A DNA stretch of 64,000 nt from Trichobilharzia szidati (lineage: Eukaryota > Platyhelminthes > Trematoda > Strigeidida > Schistosomatidae): the NCBI GenBank assembly GCA_944472155.2, contig OX235271.1, forward strand, positions 104,793,256-104,857,255, in the 5' to 3' direction. Below are positions 1 to 11,745 of this stretch, piece after piece (the first letter of the stretch is position 1; each line of letters starts with the position of its first letter). The translations under genes were made by a program, and so were the position numbers. The notes beneath the pieces were generated by a model. It made no database searches. It was not told the origin of the DNA and was given only the letters and a program-made list of their open reading frames with translations.

Positions 1-1713
1 ATTTCTAATGGAACATGTTTTAAATTTACCCTTTTCTAAATTTCAGTACAGTGATTTCAGCATGGTCGAAGTCTAACAGAGCTATGGAAAAGTTACTCTT
101 ACTTAATCTCCAACCTTCAATAAATCCTCTAACGATCTCAAATGATTCGCCTATAAACACAGTAGAAGTACTTTAGATGCAGCTGCAGTCTTGCATCACA
201 ACATTTTCTCCATTATAGTCGTCCACTACCAATTGTATTTTTGTTTGACGAACTTAATGTACATACGCATACGAAATGAAATATGTCAAGTGCGCGGACC
301 AACTATTCCAGTGTCTTTTAATTCGCATCTTCACTGTACTAAGATGAACAGCTCTCTATTAGTAGTCAGAAAATGCTTTTAAACTAAATCCTTCCAAATG
401 TCAGACTGTCAATTTCAGTTTCCGATGTAGGAGAAAGTCAGGCGAAGCTGTTAATTCCTATGAGCGTTGCAAAATTGATGAGAGTGGTACAGAAAACAAG
501 TCTGACGTTAAGTATCTCGGACCAATTCATCACACAGCGTCTTAACCTTAAATGTATACCACAAGCATGCATAATGTTTATGATCTAGGTATGCAAATCA
601 AGGTAAACGCTAGTACGCTACACTCATTATTTAAAAAAATAACTCGTATGTAAGAAATACGATTTGACCAGTTATACAACGTTTAATATATTTAGACACA
701 ATTAACCTACGCTGCTTACTTCTATGACGCATTACGTAAAGCTACCTTAATATAGTTTCCGCTGAAGGTAATCTCCTGTTGCTACTACCTAAGTGAGCAA
801 CTCAACGTTATCTTTGAATTACAAAGTAAGAGCGGACATCCTGAGAGCTTTCTGGGTAAAAAGATCGTCTCCTAGTCGAAAAAATAAACATATCCTAATC
901 TCTTCACGAAAGCGTTTAGAGGTATTTATCCAGTCGCCTCAAATGACTCACTATTTGCTGTCACTTAAAAAGCAAAAATAAATTTACCGAAGGTAGTGTG
1001 CTTATGGTTTCTAGATATCATAATACACCATGAGGAAAAAGCTTTATTCATAGGGTTATAGCAATCAGATGCGCGATATAAATCCGAAACACAACGACTA
1101 CGATTCTCAATCACAGAACATTCTACTTTGCTACCTAATCGTCTCAATAGATGCTTCGCCAAGAAAAAGAAGACCATTGGTTCAAGGAAAATTTATTTAA
1201 AGTTTTCTTAAAAATCATGGGCAACCGTGTTTATAGCCACGGAGAAATCACAAGCATCCGAAAAATAGGAATTTCATTATTTGAACTGAAACAAGCAATT
1301 TGTAACCAGCCAATTTTTTCACCCCGAATAATAATAATCAGCTTCTCAGCTTGTTGTAACTTCAAAAAAACCACCGATTGTAGACCAAAATCCGGAAAGT
1401 TATTCTTGCTAGTTAAATTCTTACCGATCATCATGTTATCCGCTTTTCAAATCGTTTTGAAACAAATAAAATGTTTGTTAACACCGCGTTTACTACAGGC
1501 AGTCCTAGTTCGTGCGTTTGGATCTAGTACACTAGGCATTAACAATCATTTAGGGATTTCCTATTGCTTCCTAATTTTGCTTCCAAAAGTACATACAAAC
1601 ACCACACATTCATACTTCACATGTGGCTCATCCTTGGTTGATTTTGATTCTCTCACAATATATCTGATTTTTTAGCTGACAACAGACACCTTGTCGAAAA
1701 GCTTCAAAGCTTT
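1..1713. other. No supported gene
   Basis: AT-rich sequence with short chance open frames on both strands. The longest, 1151-1675 plus, overlaps an opposing open frame, has no recognisable domain and is not supported. No repeat family seen elsewhere in the window was recognised here. Confidence 0.5.
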
Positions 1714-2003
1714 TTAAACTTCAAACCAGGTTCTAAATAGTCTAGGTTTAATTTGTTCTTCGAAAACTTTGCTAATATCAACCCTGATCGTGCTCCCTTC
1801 ACCAGATTCACTCGTAGATTGTTGCATGCTGTAAACATGAACGTGAAAGAAATGTTTTTCCAGATTTCTACATGTTAAGTAAGCAACTGAGCCATCAACA
1901 ATAACGGCAACCAAAAATGAACTGGAAACAATGGCTTCTGCCTCCCAAACATGTTCACGTGCATAATCTCCAAAATTTCTACACAGTACTAATTCATTAA
2001 TAG
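1714..2003 (-). CDS. Candidate terminal exon of an unrecognised gene
   Basis: On the minus strand an open reading frame runs from a good splice acceptor (pyrimidine-rich tract ending TTTTTCAG, with AG at 2005-2004) to a TAA stop at 1714. It encodes about 96 residues with balanced codon use. The visible product includes NFGDYAREHVWEAEAIVSSS, then a hydrophobic beta-like stretch and a charged end with RVDISKVFEEQIKPRLF. I do not recognise the family. The preceding exon would enter with one nucleotide of a split codon and should lie at higher coordinates. A CR1-like LINE fragment starts about 120 bp upstream and probably sits in the preceding intron. No polyadenylation signal was obvious below 1714. 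It could still be a chance frame, but the acceptor, length and composition favour a real last exon. Confidence 0.4.
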
Positions 2004-2121
2004 CTGAAAAACAACTAAAACACTGAAACCATGCATGAATGCAACGTATGAAACAATAACAATGAAATGAATGCACTGACCTGGTGGTAAAATATTTCGA
2101 AACAAACGAAATAACTAATTT

Positions 2122-3400
2122 TAACAGAAACGGAAACAATAATGATCTTATGATCGTAGTGTAAGGTGGATAATTGTTCCAGAGTATTAATAAGTTGGGT
2201 CTCGTAATTACTAAAGGTACCAGGTGCTCTGTAGGTGCATCCAATTAATACTATTGCGTTATTTAAGTGTAAGTTAACCCATAGAGTCTCAGGCATGTTA
2301 AGTGTACTACTTTCTAGCTGTGATACATTAAGTGCATTCAGAAAGTACATGAGACAACCCCCTCCCTTACCACCTTATCTGTCACACCGAAACAGTATGT
2401 AGTTATCTAAGCTTATCTCTTCACCCAGTATGTTCGAATGACACCAAGATTCAGTGATGACAATTATAGGGGGGTTGAATATTACTGTGAGTGCTCTGAG
2501 CATCGGTAGTTTATTTAGAACAGATCTAGCATTTATGAGGATAAGGTAAAGATGAGAGTTGAGATAGCGTTTGAAGTATTTAAGTTCGTTAATCAGCCCC
2601 GAATATGGTTCAGCACTCAGTAGTTCTGCTTGACATGACGACCCTATGTTAAGAGGAGTTTCAACATCATGCTCACTCATGTCTATCGAGTTGGTGTGTG
2701 CTGTTTTCGGTGAAGAATTAAGCGTTGGAGTACTGGATTTGCTATAGGCTAAGGCATTTTCATTTTTAGTTAGGCTAGAAATGTGGGTAGGGATCTTTAT
2801 TTGACCTATACTTGTGCAAGTATCAACTGTGCTTAATGAATGCGGGTGCACTAGACTATTCCTGTATTCATGCAAGGAGGGAGCCAGCACTAGTGGTTTA
2901 GGAGTGTTAACATCCCTATCAGCTGTTTTTTCAACGCTAACAGGGACACAGGGGATAAAAAATGATTGGATCCTTGTGATGAACATGGTTTATTATTCCA
3001 CATATTGTTTGATACTAGTTGTGTCCTTGTATGGGTTTCGTGTGTACTGCATTGTTGGCTAGTTCCCAGCAGACTTGTACCATATATCCGATCAAAATTT
3101 GTTTGTGTGCCATACTGTGAATAGCCTGAGTTGTTGGTGGCCGAGTTCTGACTATTGCCACTTGTACTATTGAGGGTGACATTGTTGTGACGTTGGTTAT
3201 TAGTGTGTGCCATGGTGCTATTTCGCACGTTGTGAGTGCTAATACTATTGGCTGGGAGAAGTGTGGGCTTATTTATACTGCCATTGTTGTTGTTGGCATG
3301 ATTTGGGGTCTTATTTTCCTTTTTTACCAATGGACTTATGGCTAGGAGAGGACAGTGTCGACTTTCGGGGGCTTTGACTTTTTTCTGGGATTATTTAGTG
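2122..3400 (-). mobile_element. CR1-like non-LTR retrotransposon, 5' part (ORF start plus AP endonuclease)
   Basis: Read on the minus strand from about 3400 down. An Asn/Ser/Thr-rich N-terminal region (about 3398-2900) is followed by an apurinic-type endonuclease. The endonuclease shows LILINARSVLNKLPMLRAL and then VITESWC, which carries the catalytic Glu of the TET/TES motif, near 2420-2560. A frameshift leads into a second block at 2350-2122 with LIGCTYRAPGTF (the YR motif) and HKIIIV. The homology stops just before the expected GDFN motif, so the rest of the endonuclease and all of the RT are missing here. Frames are broken and no intact protein can be made. CR1/jockey-clade LINEs such as SR1 are known in schistosomes; which family this belongs to was not tested. 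Confidence 0.8.
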
Positions 3401-3404
3401 ACAT

Positions 3405-4124
3405 GTCTATATCTAAGCGGATAGGTGGTATGGTTTTATTGGTTATTTGATTACAATCTAATGGCCTTTCGGCTGGTGTCGCGGTGGCCCGATCGCAGTA
3501 ATAAAATGAGCCAACATTTTGTCATCACGAACATTTCTCGACAGGCACCATGCGTTAAAGCATTCAAGATGATCTGTGATTTCCCATGGCAAACTGCTGA
3601 TAGGAAACTTTTCAAGACTATTCAATTCTGTAGCGACGCCAAAATTTCTCAGTGACCGAATCCCAGGAAACCAAGCAATGATGATAAATGCACATCCGAT
3701 TGTTTGACTAGGTATCCCTCGCTTCGCTCGCCCTCTACCGTGCTTTCGAAAACGTAGTTTTGAAACACCATTAGTCTTCGATAATATAACGAATATATAT
3801 CACAACATAACCAGCTATTCATAGCCAATGTGTGTGGATGATAACGAGAGAATGTACGCTATTAGGGAAGTTATTGCCCTCTGTGCTTGCCTTAAACTGG
3901 GTTCCGTTGTAAAATCTTGTTCTTCAATAGATAAGTGTTATGTAGATGGATGGATGTAGATGTAGCGCCATCATGCGATACCCTATTTAGATAATAACAA
4001 TATCCTCTTAAGCTCAACAACACGTTTCGGACATGGTAACAGTTTGGGACGGGTTTATTTCGGCGTCATTGCAGTGAAGGCGTTTAGTCTAGTAGGTGTT
4101 TAAAAGCACACGCTGTTCTAAACA
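3405..4124. other. Intergenic, nothing supported
   Basis: No convincing exon or repeat. A plus-strand open frame at 3425-3655 has no domain and is treated as chance. The stretch ends in the presumed leader of the exon candidate at 4125. Confidence 0.4.
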
Positions 4125-4349
4125 ATGGTTCAAACGCCTCTCCTGTATCACAGAGTTGTTGAACATTCGGGTACTACTGGTAAAAATTCACAACCCACTG
4201 CCGTGATGATAAATAGCTTTGATGTAAAACCACTTTCTTTAGATGAAAGAGACTTGGCCAAGATAGGCAAAGTCCATACGATATTGCATTTTACAATATC
4301 TAACGTTCAACTTCCTATTGGAGGACAACCGATGGTTCAGAAATATGTG
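4125..4349 (+). CDS. Candidate first exon of an unrecognised gene
   Basis: An ATG-initiated frame of 75 codons ends at a strong donor: TAT is followed at once by GTGAGT at 4350. The product starts MVQTPLLYHRVVEHSGTTG and contains NSFDVKPLSLDERDLAKIG and FTISNVQLPIGGQP. It is soluble, with no signal peptide or membrane segment. Without splicing it would stop three codons later. The codon mix is not simply AT-driven, which favours coding. I do not recognise the family and could not find a following exon in the next 3.6 kb, so the gene may continue through a long intron or be broken. The alternative is a short chance ORF. Confidence 0.3.
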
Positions 4350-7300
4350 AGTGGATAATTCTAGGGACGAGACAATATAGTGAGTCAGGATGCGTGGTCA
4401 CAGGTTGGCAATTCTCTGATAACAGTGAACTACGAAACAATTTTCAGGAGACATCCAGTTATGAATTTGGAAGTATGGATGGTATGAAAAAAAATTCTCA
4501 GAAGGACAAGAGAGCACTAAAGACGGATGTTAGGTCCATCTAACCAGCTGCCAACCACTCTTTAGTAGGACTGCCACGGAAGTTTTGCCTCCAAAATCTG
4601 CTAAGCGAATACAAAATGGAAAGCCGTGGACGTGACTGTTTGAAGAAACGCCTATGTAAAAATCATACTCTACTGAGTGGGCGTAAGGAAGCCGTATATA
4701 TGGATCAGTTCACTAGTTATATATCCCTCTCAACTCTTCTGAATGTGGATATGGAATAGTAGTTTATATGCAACATTCCAAATTGACATACGAATCACTG
4801 TTGTCACCTTATTGTTGGGAAAGCTTGACCAGAACCTTTTAAGTTTCAGACCATACCACAGGTAGAACTGACTGAAGACTTGTTGGCAGGTAGCAGGAGT
4901 TCTCTTAGCCCCCAGAAATGCACACAATTTCCAAATCTGGTATTCTGTAATGGATCAGACGTTGTTTTGTACTTTGGTAGTAGTACGAAAAACTGGTTCA
5001 AGTCAATAAAGGCTTACTGAGTTTCGGCGTTTGCATTTTAAGGGCTAATCCCTTATTGCATGGTCATCTATCAACACCCCTAGTATCTTGTCGAGCTGTG
5101 GAACTAGACTGCAATCTAATAGAGACTAAGGGTACATCAGTGGTAAAAATCACAGACCACAATTTTGTCTGTGGTCAGGTTTTGCACTTCCTTGGAGGCT
5201 GGATAAGGTTGTTGAATGTCAAAGCATAGCTGACTATGTTTAAGTGCCGTGTCCTCATGAAGCATATGGGCAGAAGTGATTTGTCGCTTAATTTGGAGGC
5301 AATGAAGTTGGACAAATTAAAGCGAGCAGGTGTGTGTATATCATAAGAATTGTTTGAACAGTGGGATTTGATGGGAAACTCAAATTGCCCTAGAGTACCA
5401 GGACAGAACTCTTCTTGGTTAATGCCAGATAGCAGTTCACAGGTAGCTTATTTCACATACGTAGGAAAACTAGATTTAGATCGTTGAAAAATTAATGATC
5501 TTAACCTGTGATAAATCACTCAAAAATATTGCTAATGTACATCATAAGCTGTGCCCATTATAACCCCAGCTGTACCTGCTTATACTGGAAAAGCGTATTA
5601 GATCACCTAGTTTTTACTTCGGCTGACTAAGTAGGTGATCCTGAACTCCCAAGGAGAAGACTGTGAGATTCCGCATCAAACGCTATTGTTATACATAGGC
5701 AGATAACAATGGCTAACTCGAGTGATTTGTAACTACTAGTGGTGTCGTAAAAAAAGGTGGCTGGTGATAGAGGATGTATGCTTGAAAAGGCAGCACCTCG
5801 CCATTCAATCACATTTACAGTGGGTAATTGTTCAGACATTCACTCAGAAGTATCTGAGGTTTTCTCGGCAGGCCTGTGGTTATGAGCATTCGCTCTATCA
5901 CTGGGCTTATGGTTAGCGATGTTAAAGCCACTTCCCATTTATCAGGATATATACTAAGGCTCACTGATGGAAGTGAAAGTAGAAGGATGAGAGATAACAC
6001 ACCAACTCCACTGCTTTCCTATCACCATGCGGTCTAGAGCTTCTTCTTATAGTGCAACCTGTTGTAAGGAAATGCGACCCGAGTAAAGCAGATGGTGAAA
6101 AGTGGTATGATTTTATTAGATAAGGACGTTTCTAAACTCAGGTTCCCACGCTGTCTAGCCACAATTTGCGGTGAAAGGACGGGAAGGCCATTGTCTGTTC
6201 ACTGATTTAATATCCGTTACTCTCTCAAGTAAAATAGGGATTATGTGGCGCAGCTTCCGGTCCAACATTTCGTCATCGGGCTCTCGTGAGCAGAGATGAG
6301 GGAACAAACTCGTCAACGACGATTAAAGAATATCGTATTGAATTTTTCTCTTCGGTTAACAACTAAAGCCCTGCCAGACAGCCTCCAGGGCACCGTTGAT
6401 ATAACGACCACAAGAGTGGTAACCGAGGTCCCTTCACAGCACTTTTAATCCCTTCAGACGACTAAAAGCTTCCCAACAGCACTCACTTTCATCGTATTAT
6501 ACAATATGATTTTTGCGGCACAGGCGACATCTGCGTTTATGTAGTTAGTTATTAAGATGGTAAGCCAATTCACAGATCACAAAATCCGATCAAGATTAGG
6601 AAACTAATAAAAGAGATCCCACGTCTTAAATCAATTTAATGCACTGTATCAAATAAATGTAGTCCTCATCTCAGTGCAAGAGCGAATTAAAACAACCACT
6701 TCACAACCAACAGAGGTTGGAGTGGAAACAGATAGGAAAAATGATATACCAGGTACTTACCCTCCTACCGAGATTTCGAGATCATTATGGTGGCAGTGAT
6801 GTAAATAAATTCCAATGCCGCAGACAGTAAGATCATTACAAGGGCAAAATGTTCCTTTTCAGATGAAACACAGATCATTAGGGAAGAACCATCATTTCTG
6901 TATTCGTTAGTGAAAAAATTCGATATATAGGGGAATAGAATTCGCAGTTCACAGGGCCCTCAGACCACCCTTGTGCTACTTACACCGAAAGAAATAATAT
7001 CAACCGCTCCATACTATTTTCTCCGCTATCTACATGGTTTAAGGTCGAACTGCCATAACCAGGGACTTAAATACCCAACCCCCAGTTTTTGGTAAAGAGA
7101 CCAGAAATGCATAGAAATCAAGTCCACATCACCGGAGGGGCAGAACTGGGCTAAAACGTAAGATAAAGTAGTGATTGGGGTCCAGGTAACAGTTCATTGG
7201 GAGGAAACTCCAGTAGAGAGCAAAAATAATTTGGTCATAATGTATGACATGGTAATTAGTGAGCGTCTAGAGTAAGTTTATCCTTTAACTTTCTGGGTTA

Positions 7301-8036
7301 CGACACAGCTAACTATCCAAATATCGGGAGATTTCACCTAATGTTACATGGTCAGCAGACTTGAAACCACTGTCAACAGACGGAAGCTGATGTGAAGGAA
7401 AGGCAGTCATCCAACTACATAATTCACAGAGCATCCCTGTAATGACAACTCAGCCAGAGAAATATTTCACCTGTTCAGTTCAATGCATCTAGCCAGTTCA
7501 GAAGCCTGGTAAAAATGACGAATCTTAGATAACAAACCGATCACAAAGCGTATTTTGTGCTAAGGAAACCATTCCATACAAGATTCCGGGGGGGGGGGGG
7601 AATTGGATATCAGTTCAGACGGCAAATTCAAGAATATTATTATCTTACAGACCCAGGGAGATCTGCCTACAAAAACATGTGAGAATGGGAATTCACTTAT
7701 CTAGAAATGTCTGAAACATTCATCCTCGTTCACAGAAAGGGTACTGTATGCCCGGTAATTAGCCCTTTATTACCCTGGCTACAGTTTTATGCATGCCCCA
7801 TTTAAGTTTAACACCTAAATGAAAAAGAAATATTTTAGGAGAAAATCTGCTAAAAATTCATAATTACATATCACATTGCTGCTCCTAGTAGTTTGAAATA
7901 CTTCTTCATGGCTGAATTTTGTTTTATGGAGCTAAGCTTACTTTTCATGAACTGATTAAGTTTTCTATAGAAGCATTTTGAACGTTGTCAAGGTTTCCGC
8001 GCACTCGCTGAGAGACTTCTACCTACATTCAACACA
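4350..8036. other. Intergenic block upstream of TPPP
   Basis: No gene supported. Most of it is AT-rich sequence of no recognised family. A G-run of 12 lies at about 7588-7599. The last 70 bases before 8037 form the TPPP leader; the reading frame of that gene has a TAG about 70 bp upstream of its ATG, which supports the chosen start. Confidence 0.4.
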
Positions 8037-8558
8037 ATGGGAGATATGGAAGAAATATTCTACACTTTCTGTGATGCAGTTAAGAAAGGATCAAGAACTG
8101 CAACAGACAAAACGATTAAAAAGATATGTACTGATTGTAATATCTATACAAAATCGTTTAACGCCAACATTGTGGATATTGCATTTAGAAAGCATATTGG
8201 AAATGCTAAGAAAGATGTCGATTTCGCTGACTTCATCAGATTTATACAGGGTACAATGGCCGAGGAATATGCAAAATACGCAAACATGTCACAAGCTGAT
8301 GCAGCAAAGGAAATAGAAAATAAAATATTGAGTACGAGCAAACCAAAAGCTCATGGAGCCACACAAGTTAGCAAAGACGCCGCAACAGCTCGCTTAACTG
8401 ACGTTAAAGGGTACACAGGAGCTCATAAAGAAAGATTTGATGTTGAAACTGGTAAAGGCAAGGGAATCGAAGGACGGGAATATGTTATGGATGAAAAGGC
8501 AGCTGCAGGATATGTAAGCGGGTATAAAGGGAAAGATACCTATGACAAAACTCACTGA
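8037..8558 (+). CDS. TPPP: Tubulin polymerization-promoting protein (TPPP/p25-alpha family)
   Basis: Complete single-exon frame of 173 residues, close to the usual 170-220 of animal TPPPs. Residues 1-75 form the helical p25-alpha core, with EEIFYTFCDAVKKG, the KKICTDCNIYTK segment and DVDFADFIRFI. Residues 117-173 carry the family signature: ARLTDVKGYTGAHKERFD, the GKGKGIEG glycine motif at 139-146, and the terminal GYVSGYKGKDTYDKTH. TPPPs bind and bundle microtubules in the cytoplasm; in flatworms they are abundant cytoskeletal proteins. The start is chosen because an in-frame TAG lies about 70 bp upstream and no other in-frame Met precedes the core. The long disordered N-terminal tail of vertebrate TPPP1 is absent, as in TPPP3-like short forms. 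The gene stands alone with kilobases of gene-free DNA on both sides. No internal stop, frameshift or intron is seen. Confidence 0.95.
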   Translation: MGDMEEIFYTFCDAVKKGSRTATDKTIKKICTDCNIYTKSFNANIVDIAFRKHIGNAKKDVDFADFIRFIQGTMAEEYAKYANMSQADAAKEIENKILSTSKPKAHGATQVSKDAATARLTDVKGYTGAHKERFDVETGKGKGIEGREYVMDEKAAAGYVSGYKGKDTYDKTH

Positions 8559-10801
8559 TATTTTCTTTAAAATGAACTGCTATTCATTTACTTTGAAAGA
8601 CTTTCATTTTAAATCATCAATGTACTGTCTTAACAGCTGAATATTTAATCAGCACTTTCATAAACTAGATTTTTTTTAATGAGTTCATACATTGATTTGA
8701 CGCTTTAATTTAGCATAATGTGTTATTAAATATCTTTAAATGAATGCCTAGGTTATGTAAGCCTGAACCTTCATCTATTTCCCATTATGGATGTGCACGT
8801 AACATCTAATTTAGAGATTTTGAATAATACGTAATGTGCACACACATCTTGACACCTCTGCAGATCAAGAGCCGAAATGAGAACTACTTAAGAGTTTCAT
8901 AATTCAAACTACTATTTAGCTTTTCCATGGGTGAGAGCATATAAAGTTATTGTACAAATATTGTCAACAGAATACTAGATTAAGTGATTTCTAGGTATTT
9001 GCTTAATGCTAATTTATGTCACTTGTAAACACTGTGGTATTACAGCCGGGTGTCATTAAAATGTCGATTTCAGTTTTCTGTGCTATCTGCTCTAAATAAT
9101 TTACGGAAATGATAGACATTACTGAACAATAAATTACCTTCCACTGCGATTTTTTCGTGGCCAGCTTGGTAAGAAGTGACTGACTGAAATTTAAACGCGA
9201 ATACCAGCTTATTATACTCTTTTGACAAGAACTTAAATTTTGTTAAATATGCCCTGGCTATGGAACTATCTACCAACAAAAGTCGTGTGACCACTTTAAA
9301 CAATAATTTTTGTATATCGGCATTGCGTTAGCATCTTGACACTATATTATTAACCGGGTTCCCACAGAAATGTAATTTTGTGAAGGATAAATAGACATTA
9401 CTGTATCTACCTTCTGTTTGTTTTTTCAGTTTTAGAAAACAAAATTCAGCACGTTAGTGACCGAATCATAAGTCATAGATTTAACTGACTTCCAAAGAGA
9501 GGAATAAATGGTTTGTTTTAACCTTAGTTACTCGTAAAACATAAAGTCATTATTAATCGCAAGTTTCCAATTGCTGCGAGACGACTCAAAAATAATAATA
9601 TGTTAGTGCTTCTTATGGAACCGAAAATGGTGCTTTTTGTGACTCGAATTATTTTGCGCATGATGTGTACTGGAAAACTGTGAAAGTATTTGTTTAGGAA
9701 ATTCGAAAGCGTTGAACGTATAGAAATAAGAAACTGTTCAGATAGTTTTAGATGGGGTATGATGCTAAATACAATACGATACGAGTTTGGTTGCTTGCTT
9801 ATTTCTGGTCCAGCAAGTTCAGATGTTATATTTTAATAAACTACTAAACAGGTTTGACAGTTGACTAAGGTCTGTATGCGGGTGTCACTTTCCGTCTCCT
9901 GGCTATTAATCCATGTTAATAAAGGTAGGTCAGTCAATGTATGTCTTTAAGGTGAAAAGAAAGTATGTATTGAGCGGGCCATTCATATGTTAAAAAGGTA
10001 GAACCATGAAAACTGATCATTGCGTTTACTTTTCTGTTTCCAAGTCAAAAGAAAAATACTTCACATATTCAAGGAAAATATAAGACCATCAAAACGTTTC
10101 ATCCACACCATTTTGCAAGTATCAGATAATGGTTCAAGTCACATTCAGGGTCAGTAGTAATATAGGACTAGCGTATGTGGCACTTATAGAGCTGCAAAAT
10201 TTAATTTTGATGGGTGTGACTATAAGTTGCAGTAACACGTTAATTCCTGCTGTGAGTGAAAGTGCTGAGTAGCTGGTCTAAATTTTTTGTAGTTTAACAA
10301 TTAAACACTACAGGACCTTCAAGAACAGTCTTTTAACACTAAAAAGCTTCTAGACATTCTTATTGTACCTCAAATTCAACTAGTGTTTGCTTTTATTGTT
10401 CTCTTTTTGGCCTAATCAATCAACTAGGCATGTTAACGGACTGACCATATGACTTTCATATTTCTCTTAAAGAAAGTGTTAGATGCATGAAATAATGTAT
10501 TTGTTGTGTTGGAAGTGTCTTACCAGCAATAACCGCTCCAACCAAATATTTCACCAACATTCAAGTCACAAACTTCGGTTCATACTGGTTTTTAGTGAGA
10601 TCTTTAAAATCCTAATTCTGCGAAAGCAGCCATCTATTTTGTAAATTGTAAACTTCATTTTTTGTCCAGTGAAACTGTGTGATCATGTATACAACGTAGG
10701 TATGACTAAATGAGTCAGAGTGCCTAATTTTGGTAGATTGGGTTATCTTCTAAACTCTTGAAGTGAAATATTACTCTAACTTAAAACTGCTCAACATCCA
10801 T
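8559..10801. other. TPPP 3' flank and intergenic DNA
   Basis: AT-rich, presumably containing the TPPP 3' UTR in its first few hundred bases. An ATTAAA occurs at about 8724 and could serve as a polyadenylation signal. No other gene or repeat is supported. Confidence 0.4.
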
Positions 10802-10993
10802 TTATGCCATCATCAGAAAAAAGTCAAATTTTGCAATAGACGAATCGAATTTACTCATTTGATAATCAACTACTAAGTTACTCATTGACATAGAACTTCG
10901 CACAGAATCGCTGCATTTTAGGTCTCCATACTTCAGAAGTGCAAATGAAAGTAGAAGAAAGAAATAACATGAAACTGCAAGGATTGGATGCAT
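10802..10993 (-). CDS. Candidate small secreted peptide or signal-peptide exon
   Basis: A minus-strand ATG frame of 63 codons starts MHPILAVSCYFFLLLSFALL, a textbook signal peptide: short N-region, about 15 hydrophobic residues, then KYGDLKCSD as a plausible cleavage zone. The rest is small and polar, ending FDFFLMMA before TAA. A GTAAAT donor-like site follows the codons for DYQM. This could therefore be a complete short secreted peptide, or the first exon of a secreted gene whose next exons lie below 10800. Schistosomes have families of secreted micro-exon genes with such 5' exons, but no micro-exon could be shown here. A chance ORF remains possible. No family recognised. Confidence 0.3.
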   Translation of the reverse strand: MHPILAVSCYFFLLLSFALLKYGDLKCSDSVRSSMSMSNLVVDYQMSKFDSSIAKFDFFLMMA

Positions 10994-11490
10994 CTACGCC
11001 ACTGATAACGGTTTTGAGACTTACCACCAACAGTGCTTAACGACTGATCCAAAGCATCTCGACGACCCTAAGTAGGTAGCCTAACCTTCCTATGTGGTCT
11101 AAACGAACAATCAGAGTGATCGTTGGTTAGTTCGATGTTCCTGTCTGTTCACCCCCAACTATTTCTCACCCTGGTCCAGCTGTGGCTAATACTGCTCATT
11201 GAGGAAAACGCCTCAGTATTCAAAGAACATGTTTCGGCTCGGCAGAGGGGGTCTTACAACCTCAAAGATTGATTTCCGTTACTTAACTATCACTAAACAC
11301 CTAACCGCATTATTAGTGAATGCATTGCTTCAACGATAACGTGAGGTTTAACATAGCCATCCAGGGTCATAAAAGTTGTGTTGAACTCAGTCTTTTGGAG
11401 TATATGTTTTATGTGCCTGGATTTGAGCCACACGTATCATATGAGTACCAGCGATACTAACTAGCTGCTCAGGTTGAAATAGACTGAGAA
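10994..11490 (-). mobile_element. Possible continuation of LINE RT remnant
   Basis: Lies downstream, on the minus strand, of the RT fragment at 11491-11745. Weak resemblance to the C-terminal part of the same kind of LINE (SIAGTHMIRVA, and an IFEVV-like stretch) is interrupted by stops. Supported only by position and faint similarity. Confidence 0.25.
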
Positions 11491-11745
11491 TTAAAATGTA
11501 TTCCACAAAAGTGAATTACTTGCAAAAATTAGAGTTTGGGTTTTGCCCAAGGTGTCCAGAAGACTGTGTATTTTGCCAGCATTTTCACATAAAATGACAA
11601 TATCATCAATGAGCCTTTTCTCTGGTATTGTGTCAATCCTTGAAATATAGAGGTCCACCAAGGCTAAGCTCTTCAGTATATCTATAACCAAACTAAATAA
11701 AAATAGTGAAAGCGAGCGTAGCTTTTGGATACTATTGGTTGTCAT
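11491..11745 (-). mobile_element. Non-LTR retrotransposon reverse transcriptase fragment
   Basis: The minus-strand frame contains SLFLFSLVIDILKSLAL, matching the RT region after the PLSPFLF motif, then RLIDDIVILCENAGKIHSLL, which is the RT motif C region with YADD degraded to LIDD. This order and spacing are those of LINE palms common in schistosomes. The catalytic Tyr-Ala is lost and the flanks are broken, so it is a dead fragment. Exact LINE family not determined. Confidence 0.7.

Noticed and set aside
1151..1675. 174-codon plus-strand open frame
   Set aside because: No domain, AT-driven composition, overlapped by an opposing open frame, and no splice or promoter context; treated as chance.
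8144..8341. Minus-strand open frame within TPPP
   Set aside because: Shadow of the TPPP coding sequence.
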